A stretch of 36,612 nucleotides of DNA. Origin: Comamonadaceae bacterium (lineage in GTDB: Bacteria > Pseudomonadota > Gammaproteobacteria > Burkholderiales > Burkholderiaceae_C). Positions within the stretch are counted from its first letter, which is position 1. Each line of letters opens with the position of its first letter. Shown piece by piece: positions 25,521 to 35,399 of this stretch. The stretch is from assembly GCA_013823655.1 (NCBI GenBank), contig PNMN01000003.1, positions 1-36,612 on the forward strand, read 5' to 3'. A program made the translations under genes and the position numbers. The notes under the pieces are model-generated. The model saw only the letters and a list, made by a program, of their open reading frames with translations. It did no database searches and was not told the DNA's origin.

Positions 25521-27574
25521 CACAGCCCCAGGCCTTTGCTGGACGCAACCGGGTCCAGGTCGGAACGCCCGGGCAGCGCCGAGCCACCCGCATCGGTCGC
25601 GGCGGATTCGACGCTGTCGCGGCGCCGGTGGCGGCGGTAACGGCTGTCCAGCGCGGCGACCAGTCCGCCCAGCGCCATCAGGGCGCAACCGGCCCATATC
25701 CAGTTGATAAAGGGCTTGTGATACAGGCGCACGCTCCACGCACCGCCACCCAGCGACTCGCCCAGCGCGACGAACAGGTCGCTCGTGATGCGGTTGTCAA
25801 TGGCGGCTTCGGTCATGGGCATGCCCCGTTCGCGGTACAGGCGTTTCTCAGGCTCAAGCACCGCCACGGTGCGGCCTTCGCGGCTGACCGTGATGCGCCC
25901 GATGACGGCGTCGTAGTTGGGTCCGGCGTGATCGCGCACGCCGTCAAAGACAAAACGGTAGCCCGCGAGCTCGGCGCCGTCGCCCGGCACCATGCGCACA
26001 TCGCGCTCGGTTTCGTAGCCGCTGACCAAGGTCACACCGACCACGAACACGGCCACGCCCGCGTGAGCCATCTGCATGCCCCACCAACTGCCGGGCTGCG
26101 CGCCCAGGCGTCCGACGATCCCTTTGCGTCCGGCGCCTGGTTTGCCCGCACCCCGGGCTCGCTGCCACACGCCGCCCAGGCCCAGCGCCAGTATCCACAC
26201 CGCCAGCGCCAGCCCAAAGCCGACCATCGGTTTGTAGGGTGCCGACCAAAAAAGCGGCGCCAAACCCCCGACCGTCAGCGCCAGCAAGCCCGCAGCGCGT
26301 GCGCGGCGCAGCAACAGGGCCAGCGAGGCGTGGCGCCACGGGGCCAGCGGCGCCAGCGCCATCAGCAACAAGGCCGGTGCGATCAGCGGCACGAACACCG
26401 CTTCGAAGTACGGCGCACCCACCGAGAGCTTGCCCAGCCCCAGCGCGTCGATCGCCAGCGGGTACAGCGTGCCCAGCAACACCGCCGCCGCAGCCACCAG
26501 CAGCAACACGTTGCCGACCAGCAGCATGGACTCGCGCGAAACGGGTTCGAAGGCGCCACCGCTGCGGATCACCGGCGCACGCCAGGCAAACAGACTGAGC
26601 GAGCCGCCAACCACCAGCACCAGAAAGACCAGGAGGAAGCTGCCGCGCGAAGGGTCGGTGGCAAAGGCGTGTACCGAACTGAGTACGCCCGAGCGCACCA
26701 AAAAGGCTCCCAGCAGCGACAGCGAGAACACCAGGAGGGCCAGCAGCGCCGTCCACAGCCGCAGGCTGCCACGCCGTTCGGTCACGATCAGGGAGTGCAT
26801 CAGCGCCGTGCCGGCCAGCCAGGGCACGAAGGATGCGTTTTCCACCGGATCCCAGAACCACCAGCCGCCCCAGCCCAGTTCGTAGTAAGCCCACCAGCTG
26901 CCCAGGGCCACGCCCAGCGTCAGGAAAGCCCAGGCCACCATGACCCAGGGGCGTGCCCAGCGCGCCCAGGCCTCATCCAGGCGCCCGGCCAGCAGGGCGG
27001 CCACGGCAAAGGCAAAGACCACCGCAAAGCCGACATAACCCATGTAGAGCAGCGGCGGGTGAAAGATCATGCCCGGGTCTTGCAGCAGCGGGTTGAGGTC
27101 GCGCCCCTCCTCGGGTGCCGGTAACAGCCGCGTCAAGGGGTTGGAGGTGAACAGCATGAAGGCCAGAAAACCGCAGCTCACCCAACCCATCACGCCCAGG
27201 ATGCGCGCCACCAGCGGCTCGGGCAGGCTGCGCGAGCGCCAGGCCACGGCCAGGGTCCAGCCCGCCAGCACCAGCACCCACAGCAGGAGCGAGCCCTCGT
27301 GGCCGCCCCACACCGCAGTCACGCGGTACATCAGAGGCAACTCGGAGTTGGAGTTTTCTGCCACGTACAGCACCGAGAAGTCGTGCGAGAGAAAGGCCGC
27401 CGTCAGCACGGCATAGGCCAGCGCCACGCAGACGAACTGCGCCAGTGCCGCCGGCCGTGCCCAAGCCATCCAGTCGCTGCGGCCCAGGCTGGCCCCGGCC
27501 AACGGCACAGTGGCCTGCACCAAGGCCACGACCAAGGCCATCGACAGCGCCAGTTGGCCCCATTCGGGGTTCAT
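25520..27574 (-). CDS. ccmF: Heme lyase CcmF
   Basis: [31 protein letters not shown], multi-TM. Confidence 0.95.
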   Translation of the reverse strand: MNPEWGQLALSMALVVALVQATVPLAGASLGRSDWMAWARPAALAQFVCVALAYAVLTAAFLSHDFSVLYVAENSNSELPLMYRVTAVWGGHEGSLLLWVLVLAGWTLAVAWRSRSLPEPLVARILGVMGWVSCGFLAFMLFTSNPLTRLLPAPEEGRDLNPLLQDPGMIFHPPLLYMGYVGFAVVFAFAVAALLAGRLDEAWARWARPWVMVAWAFLTLGVALGSWWAYYELGWGGWWFWDPVENASFVPWLAGTALMHSLIVTERRGSLRLWTALLALLVFSLSLLGAFLVRSGVLSSVHAFATDPSRGSFLLVFLVLVVGGSLSLFAWRAPVIRSGGAFEPVSRESMLLVGNVLLLVAAAAVLLGTLYPLAIDALGLGKLSVGAPYFEAVFVPLIAPALLLMALAPLAPWRHASLALLLRRARAAGLLALTVGGLAPLFWSAPYKPMVGFGLALAVWILALGLGGVWQRARGAGKPGAGRKGIVGRLGAQPGSWWGMQMAHAGVAVFVVGVTLVSGYETERDVRMVPGDGAELAGYRFVFDGVRDHAGPNYDAVIGRITVSREGRTVAVLEPEKRLYRERGMPMTEAAIDNRITSDLFVALGESLGGGAWSVRLYHKPFINWIWAGCALMALGGLVAALDSRYRRHRRRDSVESAATDAGGSALPGRSDLDPVASSKGLGL

Positions 27575-28086
27575 CGCGAAACCTCCACCACCGTGCTGAT
27601 GTAAGGTTTGGTGACGGGAGCCTTGGCGCGGGGCGTCAGGCCTGGAGGCGTCGGTCCTTGCACCGGCTGCGCCTGGTGCAAGGCTTGTGCAGCCTCTGGG
27701 GGCATGTAGTTTTCGTCGTGCTTGGCCAGCACCTGGTCGGCGCGAAACAAGCCATCGCTGCCCAACCGACCCTGCGCCACCACGCCTTTGCCTTCACGAA
27801 ACAGGTCGGGCAGCAGGCCGCTGTAGAACACCGGCACCTGGTGCGCGGTGTCGGTCACGACGAAGCGCACCACCAGGCTGACCGGGTCGCGCTGTATCGA
27901 GCCCACTTCCACCAGCCCGCCGATGCGAAAGCTGCGCTCCAACGGTGCCTCGCGCGCCACCACCTGTGTGGGGCTGAAGAAGAACACCAGGTTGCTGTTG
28001 AACGCGTTGAGCAGCAGCGCCAGCGCGGTGCCCAGGGCGGCCAGTCCTGCGGTCACCGCCAAGGCCCGTTTGTGTCTGGGTTTCAT
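27571..28086 (-). CDS. ccmE: Heme chaperone CcmE
   Basis: [12 protein letters not shown] and [13 protein letters not shown] (heme-binding His); TM anchor. An alternative GTG start is at 28113. Confidence 0.93.
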   Translation of the reverse strand: MKPRHKRALAVTAGLAALGTALALLLNAFNSNLVFFFSPTQVVAREAPLERSFRIGGLVEVGSIQRDPVSLVVRFVVTDTAHQVPVFYSGLLPDLFREGKGVVAQGRLGSDGLFRADQVLAKHDENYMPPEAAQALHQAQPVQGPTPPGLTPRAKAPVTKPYISTVVEVSR

Positions 28087-28105
28087 GTCGTGTCTCGGTA
28101 AGGGT

Positions 28106-28246
28106 TCATTCACACAGGGCGCGGCGGCGCTGCCGTATGGCCCATGACTCGGCTGCCATCAGCGCCGCGCAGGCACCGAACGAGCCCCACACGTAGAGGC
28201 CGTAGCCACCCATGTGCCAGAAATCGCTCCAGTCGGCCCAGTTCAT
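28106..28246 (-). CDS. ccmD: CcmD (46 aa)
   Basis: Reading the minus strand by hand gives [46 protein letters not shown]; typical CcmD size and position; missing from the supplied ORF track. Confidence 0.88.
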   Translation of the reverse strand: MNWADWSDFWHMGGYGLYVWGSFGACAALMAAESWAIRQRRRALCE

Positions 28247-29010
28247 GCGGCCTCCCCGGCAGGCACCCGCATCAGCTCACGTTGAGCCCACAGGGTGTGG
28301 CGCTCGCGTTCGAGAATGATCACGCGCAGCCGCGCCAGCGCTGCCGCAATGCTGTACATCCAGAACGCCAGCGCCATCAGCAGCATGCCCATGAGCATCA
28401 CCTGCGCCATGCTGGACGCTCCCGTCAGGCTCACCGAGGCGCCCTGGTGCAAGGTGTTCCACCACTGCACCGAGAAGTAAATGATCGGCACGTTGACCAC
28501 ACCCACCAGCGCCAGCAGCGCAGCCGCTCGGTCGGCCCGGCGCTCGTCGTCGATGGCCGCATGCAAGGAAATGAAGCCGATGTAGAGAAACAGCAGGATC
28601 AGCTCTGACGTCATGCGAGCGTCCCAAGCCCACCAGGTGCCCCAGGTGGGCTTGCCCCACAGAGCGCCGGTCCACAGCGCGAGCAAGGTCATCAAGGCGC
28701 CGGTGGGCGCCAGCGCGCTGGCCAGCATGAACGACAGGCGGGTGTTGAAGATCAGCCCCATGGCCGCCCAGAAGGCCATCACCAGGTAAATCAGCATCGA
28801 CATCCAAGCCGCCGGCACATGCACGTAGATGATGCGGTAGGCATCGCCCTGCTGGCTGTCGGTGGGGGCCAGGCCCAGCCCCACCCACAGACCGGCGGCG
28901 GCAAACACCACCGCCAGCGCCGCAAACCAGGGCAGCAGGCGCCCGGCCAATGGGTAAAAATTTTGCGGTGCCGCGTAATGGAACCAGTTCCATGCGGGGT
29001 TCGTTTTCAT
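28243..29010 (-). CDS. ccmC: Heme exporter CcmC
   Basis: WGTWWAWDARMTSELILLFLYIG (tryptophan-rich motif), RIIYVHVPAAWM. Confidence 0.95.
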   Translation of the reverse strand: MKTNPAWNWFHYAAPQNFYPLAGRLLPWFAALAVVFAAAGLWVGLGLAPTDSQQGDAYRIIYVHVPAAWMSMLIYLVMAFWAAMGLIFNTRLSFMLASALAPTGALMTLLALWTGALWGKPTWGTWWAWDARMTSELILLFLYIGFISLHAAIDDERRADRAAALLALVGVVNVPIIYFSVQWWNTLHQGASVSLTGASSMAQVMLMGMLLMALAFWMYSIAAALARLRVIILERERHTLWAQRELMRVPAGEAA

Positions 29011-29047
29011 GACGGGACTCCAGCGTGTGGCAGCGTTTTCATGCGGC

Positions 29048-29728
29048 CTACTCCAGCGAGATCCGCAAGGCCGCCGCCGTCGCCAGCGGCGAGAGAAACA
29101 AGGCCAGCGCCAGCATCGCGCCCAACAAGGAAAAATGCCCGCTGACACCCAGCCCGGTGTGGCTGGCATCGACCGCGCCGGCACCGAAAATCAGCACCGG
29201 CACCACCAGCGGCAGCACCAGCAAGGACAGCAGCACTCCGGCCCCGCGCACGCCCACGGTGAGCGCCGCACCGATGCCGCCCACCAGGCTCAGCAAGGGG
29301 GTGCCCAGCAGCAGCGAGGTCGCAAGCACCATCGCCGAGCTGAACGGCAGATCGAACTGCAGCGCCAGCAGCGGTGAAATCAGGGTCAGCGGCAGCCCCG
29401 AGCACAACCAGTGCGCCAGCATCTTGGAGAGCACCAGCAACGGCAGCGGGGTACAGGACAGCAGCAGTTGCTCCAGCGTGCCGTCGTGGTGATCGTCGGC
29501 AAACAGCCGACCCAGCGACAGCATCGATGCCAGCAGCGCCGCCACCCACACCACACCGGGCGCCATGCTGCGCAGCAACTCGCGCTCGGGGCCCACGCCC
29601 AGTGGAAACAGGCTCACCACGATGACGAAGAAGACCAGCACCGCAGCGCTGTCGGCGCGGCGGCGCAACGCCACCCGCAGGTCGCGCTGCAGCACGCAGC
29701 GCATTCCAGTCCATACAGAAGGGCTCAT
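29048..29728 (-). CDS. ccmB: Heme exporter permease CcmB
   Basis: Multi-TM; LGRLFADDHHDGTLEQLLLS; between ccmA and ccmC. Confidence 0.92.
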   Translation of the reverse strand: MSPSVWTGMRCVLQRDLRVALRRRADSAAVLVFFVIVVSLFPLGVGPERELLRSMAPGVVWVAALLASMLSLGRLFADDHHDGTLEQLLLSCTPLPLLVLSKMLAHWLCSGLPLTLISPLLALQFDLPFSSAMVLATSLLLGTPLLSLVGGIGAALTVGVRGAGVLLSLLVLPLVVPVLIFGAGAVDASHTGLGVSGHFSLLGAMLALALFLSPLATAAALRISLE

Positions 29729-29737
29729 GCGCTGCGC

Positions 29738-30400
29738 TCAGAGTTGCAGCACCAGGGGTGGCTCGCCCTGCGGCAGCGCCAGGCCCTGGTGGCTGGTGAG
29801 CACGACCACGCCAGCGCGCGCCAGGTGCGCGGCCAGCAGGCCCTGCAACCACTGCGTGGCGACGGCGTCGAGTGCGTTGAAGGGTTCGTCCAGCACCCAC
29901 AGTGGCACGCTGGTGGCCAGCATCAGGCGCGCCAGGGCCACACGCCGACGCTGGCCTTGCGAGAGCACCCTCGCGGCGCTCTTTTCGCGTCCGGCCAGAC
30001 CGGCAAAGGCCAAGGCCTCCAGCATCTGGGCCCGGGTCGGCGCGAGCCCGGTCAACTGGCAGGCCGAAGCCAGGTTCTCGATGCAGGACAAGTCGTCTTT
30101 GAGTGCTGCCGCATGGCCCAGATAGACCAGCTCGCGGTTGAACTCGTCGCGTGCGCGCGCCACCGGCTGCTGGCGCCAACACACCTCGCCCTGGCTGGGG
30201 CTCAGCAAGCCACAGACGATGCGCAGCAAGCTGGTCTTGCCCGCACCGTTGGCACCGGCCACATGCAGCAAGCGCCCCGCAGGCACTTGCACGCCAACTT
30301 GGCTGAACAGCGAGCGTCCTGAACGCGCACATGCCAGATCACGCAATTCAAGCAAAGCGGCCACGGTAGCGGGCCGGGCCACGCCGACCAAGCTGCTCAA
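29738..30400 (-). CDS. ccmA: Heme exporter ATPase CcmA
   Basis: Walker A GANGAGKTS, LSQGQRRRVALARL signature, Walker B LWVLDEP. Confidence 0.93.
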   Translation of the reverse strand: MSSLVGVARPATVAALLELRDLACARSGRSLFSQVGVQVPAGRLLHVAGANGAGKTSLLRIVCGLLSPSQGEVCWRQQPVARARDEFNRELVYLGHAAALKDDLSCIENLASACQLTGLAPTRAQMLEALAFAGLAGREKSAARVLSQGQRRRVALARLMLATSVPLWVLDEPFNALDAVATQWLQGLLAAHLARAGVVVLTSHQGLALPQGEPPLVLQL

Positions 30401-30487
30401 GGAGCATGTGGCGCGAGGTCGACCGTGCGGAGTGAGAGGACATGAACATGATGGTGGCCAGTGTTTCTCTCAGGGCCGCGACAGTCC

Positions 30488-30501
30488 ATGATGTGCATCA
30501 A
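30488..30501 (-). promoter_or_regulatory. FNR/Dnr-like box upstream of ccmA
   Basis: Minus-strand TTGAT-GCAC-ATCAT, one mismatch from TTGATN4ATCAA, ~88 bp upstream of the ccmA start. Confidence 0.6.
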
Positions 30502-30589
30502 GATTCCGCACTTCGGGTGGCGTCCATGCGCCAAGGCACGGTGCAGTCACCGCATCACCACCGCGTTTTTGCCGCACCTCTGGATGCCG

Positions 30590-31018
30590 TCACGGCAGAA
30601 CTTCGACCAACCCCTTCATCTCCGGGTGCGGGCCGCAAACATAAGGGTAGAGACCTGGCTTGTCGAACACACGTTCCCAGAATTCGCCAGGAAAGAAGCG
30701 TTCGCTCTCGAACCCCTGCGGCCCGGTGAACAGGACGGAGTGCGTGGTGCGCCGTTCCATGTTGGTCCATCTCACACGCGTGCCGACCTTGACACTGAGC
30801 GTGGCGGGCGTGAACTTGTAGTCTTGGATCAACACCTCGGCGTTGCCGGGGACGGTCGCACCCGCCTTGTCGGGCGCCCAAGGCACAGCCACCAAAAAGC
30901 CGATGATCCAGACACCGGCGTGGCGACGCGAGATCCGGGCCGCCACGCCTGGCGGGCACCGGTCGCGCCACAATGGGTCAGCGCACACGCTGTTCATCGG
31001 ACAGAAGCCTTTGACCAC
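30590..31018 (-). CDS. Plastocyanin/amicyanin-like cupredoxin, exported
   Basis: N-terminal hydrophobic segment; type 1 Cu ligands TTHSV ... YVCGPHPEM. Start uncertain. Confidence 0.8.
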   Translation of the reverse strand: MVKGFCPMNSVCADPLWRDRCPPGVAARISRRHAGVWIIGFLVAVPWAPDKAGATVPGNAEVLIQDYKFTPATLSVKVGTRVRWTNMERRTTHSVLFTGPQGFESERFFPGEFWERVFDKPGLYPYVCGPHPEMKGLVEVLP

Positions 31019-31027
31019 CGGATCGGC

Positions 31028-31897
31028 TCAATGCTTGTTAGCCGTGATATCGGCCTTGGCGTCCAGACCCAGCGTGTGACCCAGCGACACGTGATGGAAA
31101 CGTCCGGCGCTGTGGTCGTCGTGGATGGCAAACCCGAAGTTGTAGGTCTTGCCTGCGGTCAAAGCGATGTCGCCCTGCCCGCCGGTGAACTTGCGCGTGA
31201 AGACCACGACCCACTCGTCGCCCTTCTTCTCGCCCTTGGCGTCAACCAACGCCTTGCCACCGTCCATCACGCGTTTGTCGGCAACATGACCGTCGTGCCT
31301 GGCGCCTTTGCTGGTCCATTGCATCAAGTCGTAGTACTTGCCAGTGGCCAGGTTGCCATCCTTCACGTACTTGGTTTTCTTGTCGTCCTTGCCATCGGGC
31401 ATGGTGCGCAGGTCGGCGTGACAGGATTCCCAGCAACCCGACAGGTTGGCCCGCTCGATCTTGTTGTCGTCAAGCATCAGCGTGAGCTTGACCTGGTTGG
31501 TCGGGTCCATTTTCTCGGCGCCGCCACCGGCCGGCTGCTTCCAGCTGAAGCGCAGATAGAGCTGGCTGCCGTCGTGCGCGGCCTGCACGTTGACGGGAAC
31601 AGAACCCGCCTTGCCCTTGATGGGGCGGGGTTCGAGCAACTGCCCGCTGGCCAATTTCTTGCCCATGTCGGCGGCTTCTTGATCGTGGCAACTGGCACAG
31701 CTCTCGCCCTTGCGCAGCGCGCGCGCGCCACTGTGGTCGGAGCCCTTGGTGATCCACTCGATGGGTGAGGCGCCGGGATACAGCAGCGTGATCTTGCTGG
31801 CGGTCACCTTGCTCCAGTCGGGCGGCGCGGCCTGGGCCGAGCCCAGCGTCAAGCCCAGACAGGCGCAGAGCAAGAGAAGGGGGGGTGTGTGTTTCAT
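31028..31897 (-). CDS. nirB: Diheme cytochrome c552-like (NirB / ethylbenzene dehydrogenase-related domain)
   Basis: Signal peptide, CASCH motif plus CWESCH (CX3CH) motif; third gene after nirS-nirT as in nirSTB operons. Confidence 0.65.
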   Translation of the reverse strand: MKHTPPLLLLCACLGLTLGSAQAAPPDWSKVTASKITLLYPGASPIEWITKGSDHSGARALRKGESCASCHDQEAADMGKKLASGQLLEPRPIKGKAGSVPVNVQAAHDGSQLYLRFSWKQPAGGGAEKMDPTNQVKLTLMLDDNKIERANLSGCWESCHADLRTMPDGKDDKKTKYVKDGNLATGKYYDLMQWTSKGARHDGHVADKRVMDGGKALVDAKGEKKGDEWVVVFTRKFTGGQGDIALTAGKTYNFGFAIHDDHSAGRFHHVSLGHTLGLDAKADITANKH

Positions 31898-31936
31898 CAT
31901 CGTTCCTCGCAAATGGGCTGGGGTCGGGGTTGACAT

Positions 31937-32530
31937 CTACTCTTCTTCCTTCATGCCTGCCGGTTTTTTGTGGGCGATGCCTTGGTGGCAATCGATGCAG
32001 GTCTCGTTGTTCTTCACCGCCAGTTCGTGCGAGCGCTTGGCGCGTGGTTTTTGCTTTTCGGTGTCCATGCTGGCCATTGAATGGCAGTTGCGGCATTCCA
32101 GCGAGTCGTTGGCCTTCATGCGCGTCCATTCGCGTTCAGCCAACCGCAGGCGGTGTGCCTCGAATTTTTCGGGCGTGTCGATGGTGCCGAGGACTTTGCC
32201 GTAGAGCTCGCGCGTGGCCTGCACCTTGCGAACCATCTTGGGCACCCATTCGCGCGGCACATGGCAATCGGCGCAGACGGCGCGCACACCAGTGCGGTTG
32301 TTGTAATGGATGGTCTTTTGATACTCGGCATACACGTTGTCTCTCATCTCATGACAACTGATGCAAAAGGTTTCGGAGTTGGTGGCCACGACCGCCGTGT
32401 TGAAGCCACCCCAAAACAGCACGCCCGAAATGAAACCGACCACCAGCAGCGTCAGCAGGGAATATTTGGCACTGGGGCGACGCAGGCGACTGAGAATGCC
32501 ACCACCAGGCGAGGGAGAGCTCTTGTTCAT
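31937..32530 (-). CDS. nirT: NapC/NirT family tetraheme cytochrome c
   Basis: N-terminal TM anchor; CISCH, CADCH, CRNCH, CIDCH. Confidence 0.9.
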   Translation of the reverse strand: MNKSSPSPGGGILSRLRRPSAKYSLLTLLVVGFISGVLFWGGFNTAVVATNSETFCISCHEMRDNVYAEYQKTIHYNNRTGVRAVCADCHVPREWVPKMVRKVQATRELYGKVLGTIDTPEKFEAHRLRLAEREWTRMKANDSLECRNCHSMASMDTEKQKPRAKRSHELAVKNNETCIDCHQGIAHKKPAGMKEEE

Positions 32531-32636
32531 GCGTTGCAGGCTCGTATTGCGGCGAAACAGGCGACCGCCGCAGCGGTCGCACCACGCTTGGGCGGTGCGC
32601 CAGGCAGGCGCACCGCCGTTACCCATCAAGCAGCCC

Positions 32637-34313
32637 TCAATAGATGTCGTGCTGCGTGTTCCAGACGTTGAACTTGCCGGTCGGCGTGATCATGTCGGGG
32701 CTGGTGATCACCCTCTTGAGCTTCAGCGTCTTGTCGTCGTAGATCACGATGGCCGACTGGTCGGTCTTGCCACCCCACAGCGAGATCCAGACTTCGTCGC
32801 CCTTTTCGTTGTACTCCTGGTGCACGGCACGGCGCAGCGCCTTGGTCACCGGCAGGCCGGAGTCCTTGGCGACATCGATGCGAACCGGCGGCTTGCTCAG
32901 GTCGCGAATGTCAAACACATAGTTGACCTCGGCCATCTCGCGCTCGGGGTGCATCGGCATGTCGGCCCACAGGTGGTTCGATTTCGGATGCGTCTTGACG
33001 AACAGGTTGCCGGCACCGGGCATCTTCAGCTCTTGGACAACTTTCCAGTTGTACTGCTTGAACTTGGCGTGCTTCGGGTCGTCCGAAGGCGTCGAGATCA
33101 GCGACACCACCGGATCGCCCAGGTGGCCCGTGGCCCAGACTGGGCCGTACTGCGGGTGCATGAAGTTGGCGCCGCGTCCCGGGTGCGGGATCTTGGCGGT
33201 GTCGATCAGTGCCGCCAGCTTGCCGGTCTTGGTGTCCACCGCCGCGATCTTGTTCGAGGCGTTGGCCGCGACCAGGAAGTAGCGCTTGCTGGCGTCCCAG
33301 CCACCGTCATGCAGAAACTTGGCCGACTCGATTTTGGTCGTCTTCAGGTTCTTGATGTCGCTGTAGTCGACCAGCAGGATCATGCCGGTCTCCTTGATGT
33401 TCACCACCCACTCGGGCTTGATGTGCGAGGACACGATCGAGGCCACGCGCGGCTCCGGATGGTACTCGCCGTCGACCGTCATGCCGCGCGTGGAAACCAC
33501 TTTGAGAGGTTCCAGCGTGCCCCCGTCCATGATCGAGTACTGGGGCGGCCAGTAGCTGCCGCCGATCAGGTACTTGTCCTCGTAGCCCTTGAACTTGGAG
33601 GTGTCCACCGAGCGTGCGTCGGAGCCCATGCGGATGGTGGCGACCGTGGTCGGCTTCTCAAACCACATGTCAATCAGTGTCACCAGGCCATCGCGGCCCA
33701 CCGTGTAGACATAGCGGCCCGACAGCGACAGGCGCGAGATATGCACCGCGTAGCCGGTGTCCAGAATCTGCCAGATCTGCTTGGTGTCGCCGTCGATCAG
33801 CGCCAGCTTGCCGGTGTCGCGCAAGGTGGTGGCGAAAACGTTCTTCAAGTTGATGTTGTTCATCTGCTTGGTCGGACGCTGCGCCACCGGCACGATCAGC
33901 TTCCATGAATCCCGCATGTCTTTCAGGCTGAATTCGGGCGGGATCGGTGGCACCTGCTGGATGTAGCGCGCCATGATGTTGATCTCTTCCTTGCTCAGGA
34001 TGTCGTCATAGTTCACCATGCCGCCCTCGGTGCCCAGAGCAATGATTTTCTCCAGGCGCGCGGTGCCCAGTTTGAGCATGCCACCCTCCTGTACCGTGCC
34101 ATCGGGGGCCTTCTTGGACCACAGCGGCTCCAGGTTCTTGCCCGTCGCACCCTTGCGCAGCACACCGTGGCAGCCCGCGCAGCGCTCGAAGTAAATTTTC
34201 TTGCCCACCTCCTGCTCAGCTGCGCTCATGGGCGGTGCGGTCTGGCCGTAGGCCGAGAACGCGCTGACCAGCAGCGCGGCTGCAGCGACGAGGTTGAACT
34301 TGCCTGTCTTCAT
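32637..34313 (-). CDS. nirS: Cytochrome cd1 nitrite reductase NirS
   Basis: Signal peptide, CAGCH motif, d1 propeller (YSIMDGGTLEPL, SHIKPEWVVNIKETG, HPGRGANF), C-terminus FNVWNTQHDIY. Confidence 0.95.
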   Translation of the reverse strand: MKTGKFNLVAAAALLVSAFSAYGQTAPPMSAAEQEVGKKIYFERCAGCHGVLRKGATGKNLEPLWSKKAPDGTVQEGGMLKLGTARLEKIIALGTEGGMVNYDDILSKEEINIMARYIQQVPPIPPEFSLKDMRDSWKLIVPVAQRPTKQMNNINLKNVFATTLRDTGKLALIDGDTKQIWQILDTGYAVHISRLSLSGRYVYTVGRDGLVTLIDMWFEKPTTVATIRMGSDARSVDTSKFKGYEDKYLIGGSYWPPQYSIMDGGTLEPLKVVSTRGMTVDGEYHPEPRVASIVSSHIKPEWVVNIKETGMILLVDYSDIKNLKTTKIESAKFLHDGGWDASKRYFLVAANASNKIAAVDTKTGKLAALIDTAKIPHPGRGANFMHPQYGPVWATGHLGDPVVSLISTPSDDPKHAKFKQYNWKVVQELKMPGAGNLFVKTHPKSNHLWADMPMHPEREMAEVNYVFDIRDLSKPPVRIDVAKDSGLPVTKALRRAVHQEYNEKGDEVWISLWGGKTDQSAIVIYDDKTLKLKRVITSPDMITPTGKFNVWNTQHDIY

Positions 34314-34429
34314 GAAAGAACTCCTTGTATGTTTCGCGCAGCCGGCCCCGTGTTGACGCGAGGCTCGCTGGCGGCTGCATTGCCATGGTGCGAGCGAGGG
34401 CATCGTGCGCTTGGGGGAGTTCTCTGTCC

Positions 34430-34443
34430 TTGAACTGGTTCAA
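34430..34443 (-). promoter_or_regulatory. FNR/Dnr-like palindrome upstream of nirS
   Basis: TTGAA-CTGG-TTCAA (+ strand), perfect half-site symmetry, ~117 bp upstream of the nirS ATG. Confidence 0.6.
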
Positions 34444-34527
34444 GACTGTTGCCGCTGACCAAAACCGTGCGGAACCGACGCCGGTGTTTGACCGGCGCTG
34501 TGTCATCTCTGTCTGAGTGTGGGTGCT

Positions 34528-34557
34528 CTGCGCAGGAGGTTCAGGACGCCTGCGCAG
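34528..34557. repeat. 9-bp inverted repeat CTGCGCAGG-N12-CCTGCGCAG
   Basis: Perfect arms in the nirS/SCO intergenic region. Confidence 0.75.
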
Positions 34558-34631
34558 ACGGTGGTGCCAACGCACTGCCGAAGCCGTTCGACAGCTTCAA
34601 AAAACCCAGCGCTGGGTCAAATTCAGCGGTA

Positions 34632-34655
34632 CCCGGTCGGACTGGACCGACCGGG
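34632..34655 (-). terminator. Strong hairpin 10 bp downstream of the SCO gene (terminator-like)
   Basis: CCCGGTCGG-ACTGGA-CCGACCGGG, perfect 9-bp stem, 6-nt loop; no strong U-tract. Confidence 0.5.
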
Positions 34656-34664
34656 CCGCGCCAC

Positions 34665-35291
34665 TCACTGCGCCAGCAGTTTCTTCACGTCGTCAGCCAG
34701 CACCTGCGCGCCGCTGTTGTAGCGGTGGTACAGGCGGATGCGACCCTGCGGGTCGTACACGTAGCTGCCAGCCGAGTGATCCACGGTGTAGCTGGTGGGC
34801 GTGGGGCCATCCACTTTCTTGTAGTAAATCCCGTAGCTCTTGGCCAGTGCCGGCAAGTCCTCAGGCGCGGCGTACAAAGCGAGAAAGCTGGGGTCAAAGC
34901 TGGCCATGTACTGCTTCATGATCTCAGGCGTGTCACGCTCCGGATCGACGCTGATGAACAGGCCTTGCAAACGCTCCCCATCGGCACCCAGCAGGCGCCG
35001 GGCCTCGGCCAGCTCGCCCATCGCTGTGGGGCAGACATCCGGACACTGGGTGAAGCCAAAAAACACCACCACCACCTTGCCCTTGAAGTCGGCCAGGGTG
35101 CGCGGCTGGCCGTTGTGGTCGGTCAGGGAGAAACCGGTGGCGTAGGTGGCGCCGGAGATGTCGATGCCCGAGAAAACCGCCTTGGAGGGCCGCTCGGTGC
35201 AGCCGCTCAGCGTCAGCCAGCCGAGCGCGCCAAGGGTGACGCCCAACACGGTGCGGCGGGTGCAAGTCGGGTCGAAGGTTGCAAGGGACAT
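34665..35291 (-). CDS. SCO1/SenC family protein (lipoprotein/Tat-like signal)
   Basis: FGFTQCPDVCPTAMGEL (CX3C), conserved His (TVDHSAGSYVYD). Confidence 0.9.
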   Translation of the reverse strand: MSLATFDPTCTRRTVLGVTLGALGWLTLSGCTERPSKAVFSGIDISGATYATGFSLTDHNGQPRTLADFKGKVVVVFFGFTQCPDVCPTAMGELAEARRLLGADGERLQGLFISVDPERDTPEIMKQYMASFDPSFLALYAAPEDLPALAKSYGIYYKKVDGPTPTSYTVDHSAGSYVYDPQGRIRLYHRYNSGAQVLADDVKKLLAQ

Positions 35292-35399
35292 GGCATTCAG
35301 GGGGCGTGATGAACCGTCAGCGCGGCGAACAGCAACGGGCATCCGATGACAGGCAGGACCACGGCACGGGTGGCGGGGGAGCGGTGCTCATCGGGCTCG

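Noticed and set aside
25628-27124. 498-aa + ORF opposite ccmF
   Set aside because: Low-complexity Gln/Arg/His-rich shadow frame; CcmF on minus is unmistakable.
29007-30332. 441-aa minus ORF across ccmA/ccmB
   Set aside because: Alternative frame of ccmA/ccmB; no domain content.
32361-33908. 515-aa + ORF opposite nirS
   Set aside because: Shadow of nirS.
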